This document shows, piece by piece, positions 12,527-14,769 of a stretch of DNA of 14,769 nt. Every line of letters starts with the position of its first letter. Within the stretch, counting starts at the first letter, position 1. The DNA is from Acidilobaceae archaeon (GTDB lineage Archaea; Thermoproteota; Thermoprotei_A; Sulfolobales; Acidilobaceae). The DNA is taken from assembly GCA_026985385.1 (NCBI GenBank), contig JALSQM010000037.1:1-14769 (forward strand). The letters are read 5' to 3'. The translations under genes and the position numbers were made by a program. The notes beneath the pieces are model-generated. The model saw nothing but the letters and a program-made list of their open reading frames with translations. It searched no databases and was not told the origin of the DNA.

Positions 12527-13912
12527 ATGGGGGTGCTTGAGGCTCTAGCGAAGATCGCCGACTGGATACCTGGGGTTCCAAAGCCTGCCCAGAAGCCTAG
12601 CCTCTACAGGAGGCTGGCGTGGACAGGTATAATACTAGTGTTATACCTAGTCATGGCTAACATCCCGCTCTACGGCACGCAGGTGAGGGCCCCGACCCGG
12701 GTCTCTCTCCAGCAGATAATCTTCGCCAGCAGTCAGGGTACCCTCATGGAGCTGGGTATAAGCCCGATAGTCACGGCGGGCCTCATCCTCCAGGTACTCG
12801 TTGGGGCCAAGCTGATAGACCTCGACCTGAGCGACCCCGATGATAGGAGGCTCTTCACGGCGGCCGAGAAGGGCTTGGCCGTGCTCTTCGGCATATTCGA
12901 GGCGACGATGTATGTGCTAGGCTGCAAGTACTGGCCCCTACCCCCCGGTGCTAGCCCCCTCCACGCATGCCCTGTGGGCTGGGACATAAGGGTGCTGGTG
13001 ATACTCCAGCTGAGCCTTGCAGCAATACTAGTGATAATCTACGATGAAATGCTCCAGAAGGGCTGGGGCATAGGCAGCGCCATAAGCCTCTTCATACTCG
13101 CAGGCGTTGCACAGCAGATAATGTGGAGTATGTTCGGCTACATACCCGGAGCGGTGGCCTATGGCTTCATACCAGCCCTAATCAAGGAGCCCAGCACCCT
13201 ACTAATAGCTAGGCCCAACGGCTTCCCGGACCTCACAGGGCTATTCGCCACTCTAGCCATCATAGTGCTACTAGTCTACCTCCAAGCTATGAGGGTGGAG
13301 ATACCCGTGACGAGCCCGAGGATGAGGGGCATAAGGACCAGGATACCGCTACAGTTCATGTACGTCACAAACATACCGATACTCCTGGTAGCCATCCTAA
13401 TAGGGGACCTACAGCTCTTCGAGGGCATGCTGGCAAACCTCGCAGGCCCCCAGAGCAAGCTCTTCCACTACTACCAGCTAGCAGTCTACTACATGTCGCC
13501 CCCGAGGGGGATAGTAATAGCGGTCCAGGACCCCCTCAGAACGGCTACATTCGCCGTGTCATGGACCATACTCTCAGTGCTCTTCGGCTACATGTGGGTT
13601 GAGCTGGCAGGCCTAAACCCGAGGGATCAGGCCGACCAGATGATTAAGAGTGGCTTGGAGATACCCGGCCTCCGTAGGAACCCCAAGATACTCGAGAGCA
13701 TCCTAGCCAGGTACATCTACCCGCTGACGATGCTCTCAAGCCTGATAGTAGCCTTCATAGCTATAGTAGCCGACATCTTCGGAGCCTACGGCACTGGGAC
13801 AGGCATACTACTGGCGGTAGGTATAATCCAGCAGTACTACACGATGATAACCTACGAGAGGGCACTCGAAACGTACCCGCTGCTGAGGAGGATCCTTGGC
13901 GAGAGCGTGTAG
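12527..13912 (+). CDS. secY: Protein translocase subunit SecY (Sec61 alpha)
   Basis: Protein of 461 aa, the channel-forming subunit of the Sec translocon in the cytoplasmic membrane, working with SecE and Sec61beta. Ten membrane helices are expected. Seen: the N-terminal amphipathic start ending RLAWTGIILVLYLVMANIPLYG (helix 1), the plug-region motif LGISPIVTAGLILQVLVGAKLI (typical of TM2), DEMLQKGWGIGSAISLFI (TM4-5), the cytosolic loop VEIPVTSPRMRGIRTRIPLQFMYVTNIPILL (conserved ribosome-binding RG and PL-x-F positions), and QADQMIKSGLEIPGLRRNPK before TM9. ATG 12527 is preceded by GGGGGC. In many archaea secY follows rplO in the ribosomal superoperon. Here two tRNA genes precede it, and adkA and a DUF106 gene follow as usual. 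Confidence 0.97.
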   Translation: MGVLEALAKIADWIPGVPKPAQKPSLYRRLAWTGIILVLYLVMANIPLYGTQVRAPTRVSLQQIIFASSQGTLMELGISPIVTAGLILQVLVGAKLIDLDLSDPDDRRLFTAAEKGLAVLFGIFEATMYVLGCKYWPLPPGASPLHACPVGWDIRVLVILQLSLAAILVIIYDEMLQKGWGIGSAISLFILAGVAQQIMWSMFGYIPGAVAYGFIPALIKEPSTLLIARPNGFPDLTGLFATLAIIVLLVYLQAMRVEIPVTSPRMRGIRTRIPLQFMYVTNIPILLVAILIGDLQLFEGMLANLAGPQSKLFHYYQLAVYYMSPPRGIVIAVQDPLRTATFAVSWTILSVLFGYMWVELAGLNPRDQADQMIKSGLEIPGLRRNPKILESILARYIYPLTMLSSLIVAFIAIVADIFGAYGTGTGILLAVGIIQQYYTMITYERALETYPLLRRILGESV

Positions 13913-13946
13913 TACCCGCCGCTGAAACCCTATACCTTGCCGTGGC

Positions 13947-13959
13947 ATTAAACATTAAA
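13947..13959 (+). promoter_or_regulatory. Tandem ATTAAA elements, promoter of adkA
   Basis: ATTAAAC occurs twice back to back (13947-13953 and 13954-13960). The second is centred 26-27 nt before GTG 13983, predicting a leaderless adkA mRNA. The first would give a start about 7 nt earlier. Confidence 0.55.
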
Positions 13960-13982
13960 CCCTAGGGGTCCCCCCTAACCCG

Positions 13983-14612
13983 GTGAAGCCCTTGGAGCGC
14001 GAGATGAGGCACCCCTTCAAGGTAGTCATAGTAACTGGCGTGCCCGGCGTCGGTAAAACAACGGTCCTCAATCACCTAGAGAAACTCGCTGGCGAGCGGG
14101 GCCTGAAAGTTAGGATAGTGAACTTCGGCACATACATGCTCGAGACCGCGCTCCGCGAGGGCCTAGTGAGCCATAGGGATGAGATGAGGAAGCTCCCCCT
14201 GAGAAAGCAGCTCGAGCTCCAGGCCCTAGCCGCTAGGAGGATCATTGAAGACGCCGCCGGCAGCCTTGGAGAAGACGGCTTCCTACTCATAGATACGCAC
14301 GCCCTAGTTAAGACGGTCGCCGGCTACTGGCCTGGCCTGCCTAAACACGTGCTAGACGAGTTGAAGCCCGACATGATAGCGGTCATCGAGGCTAGCCCAG
14401 AGGAGATAGCGGCGAGGCAGGCCCGCGATAAGAGTAGGGTTAGGAGCGACATAGGTGGTGCCGAGGGGGCTGCTAGGCTCATGGAGTACGCCCGCGCAGC
14501 CGCCTTCGCCAGCGCAGTCCACTACGCTTCAACCGTGGCTGTAGTTGAGAACCGCGAGGGCAAGGCTGAGGAGGCTGCCAGGAACCTGCTCGAGCTCATC
14601 ACGAGGCTCTGA
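13983..14612 (+). CDS. adkA: Archaeal adenylate kinase
   Basis: Protein of 209 aa that interconverts ATP + AMP and 2 ADP. It belongs to the archaeal trimeric AdkA family (usually about 190-195 aa), distinct from bacterial Adk. Seen: VVIVTGVPGVGKTTVLNHL with the P-loop GVPGVGKTT at 19-27, VRIVNFGTYML (AMP-site region), HRDEMRKLPLRKQLELQALAARRI (typical of this family), GFLLIDTHALVKTVAGYWPGLP (Walker-B-like IDTH), and EASPEEIAARQARDKSRVRSD (lid arginines). The N-terminus before the P-loop is a few residues longer than usual. GTG 13983 is favoured by the TATA position. ATG 14004 with GGAG 8 nt upstream is possible. Order secY-adkA-DUF106 is a standard archaeal arrangement. Confidence 0.95.
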   Translation: MKPLEREMRHPFKVVIVTGVPGVGKTTVLNHLEKLAGERGLKVRIVNFGTYMLETALREGLVSHRDEMRKLPLRKQLELQALAARRIIEDAAGSLGEDGFLLIDTHALVKTVAGYWPGLPKHVLDELKPDMIAVIEASPEEIAARQARDKSRVRSDIGGAEGAARLMEYARAAAFASAVHYASTVAVVENREGKAEEAARNLLELITRL

Positions 14613-14624
14613 GGGGGTGCCGGT

Positions 14625-14769
14625 GTGGACCTCTACCCCCTCCTAGTATTTGTAGCCCCGATACCCTCACTCGCAGTCGCCGCCGTAGCTTACAGATCCA
14701 TATACCCCCGTGAGAGGCTGGAGGAGGCCATAGCTATCGTAAAGGAGTACCAGGAACTGAGGGCGATGG
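14625..14769 (+). CDS. DUF106/EMC3-like membrane protein, N-terminal part, truncated by window edge
   Basis: The first 48 codons are visible, running off the window with no stop. Start is GTG 14625, with GAGGGGGTG (14611-14619) 5 nt upstream and overlapping the adkA stop. The protein begins VDLYPLLVFVAPIPSLAVAA (first membrane helix), followed by a charged helix RERLEEAIAIVKEYQELRAM. In archaea the gene after secY and adkA is commonly a DUF106 protein, related to EMC3/TMCO1 and the Oxa1/YidC insertases, whose coiled cytosolic helix lies after the first membrane segment. This visible part fits that, but the diagnostic core is outside the window, so the call depends largely on gene order. Confidence 0.7.
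   Translation, partial: MDLYPLLVFVAPIPSLAVAAVAYRSIYPRERLEEAIAIVKEYQELRAM

Noticed and set aside
12138..12540. ORFs on both strands through the two tRNA genes
   Set aside because: They are translations of tRNA sequence and of the spacer to secY, with no protein-like character.

Overview
The window looks like chromosome from a hyperthermophilic crenarchaeon (Thermoproteota), most likely of the Desulfurococcales/Pyrodictiaceae kind. The grounds are a thermosome (group II chaperonin), archaeal RNA polymerase subunit Rpo6/RpoK, a reverse-gyrase-free topoisomerase IA of archaeal topo III type, pelota, a Ser/His-type (S26B) signal peptidase, SecY followed by an archaeal-type adenylate kinase and a DUF106/EMC3-like protein, GC-rich DNA dominated by AGG/AGA (Arg) and ATA (Ile) codons, many GTG/TTG starts, and TATA boxes close to start codons. 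Genus assignment is inference only.

Layout. 1-648: 3' end of a thermosome subunit gene (+). 828-1247: small EamA/DMT transporter (-). 1438-2148: multi-pass membrane protein resembling DUF973 (+). 2218-5751: co-directional run rpoK, M50 (site-2 type) membrane protease, topoisomerase IA. 5718-6236: signal peptidase I (-), whose 3' end overlaps the topoisomerase gene by 34 bp. 6384-7495: inositol-monophosphatase/FBPase-type phosphatase and acylphosphatase, coupled by a 4-bp overlap (+). 7496-7735: 240 bp without a convincing ORF, very GC-rich and full of hairpins. 7736-8002: stand-alone Lrp/AsnC ligand-binding (RAM) domain (+), convergent with pelota (8002-9057, -), the two stops sharing CTAG. 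9139-11580: valyl-tRNA synthetase (-). 11659-12126: unrecognised small membrane protein (+), divergent from valS and running into tRNA-Glu(CTC). 12112-12189 and 12268-12355: tRNA-Glu and tRNA-Leu(CAG), both with encoded CCA. 12527-14769: secY, adkA and the start of a DUF106/EMC3-like gene (+).

Most of the window is informational and housekeeping: folding, transcription, topology, translation and its rescue, protein export and membrane insertion. I see no mobile element, CRISPR array or defence system. The less ordinary parts are non-coding or arrangement features: the hairpin-rich GC island at 7501-7680 with promoter-like and T-run signals at its edges, a CDS whose last codons are the promoter and 5' end of a tRNA gene, divergent genes that appear to share a single TATA element, and several genes whose TATA-to-start distance (about 26-28 nt) predicts leaderless mRNAs.
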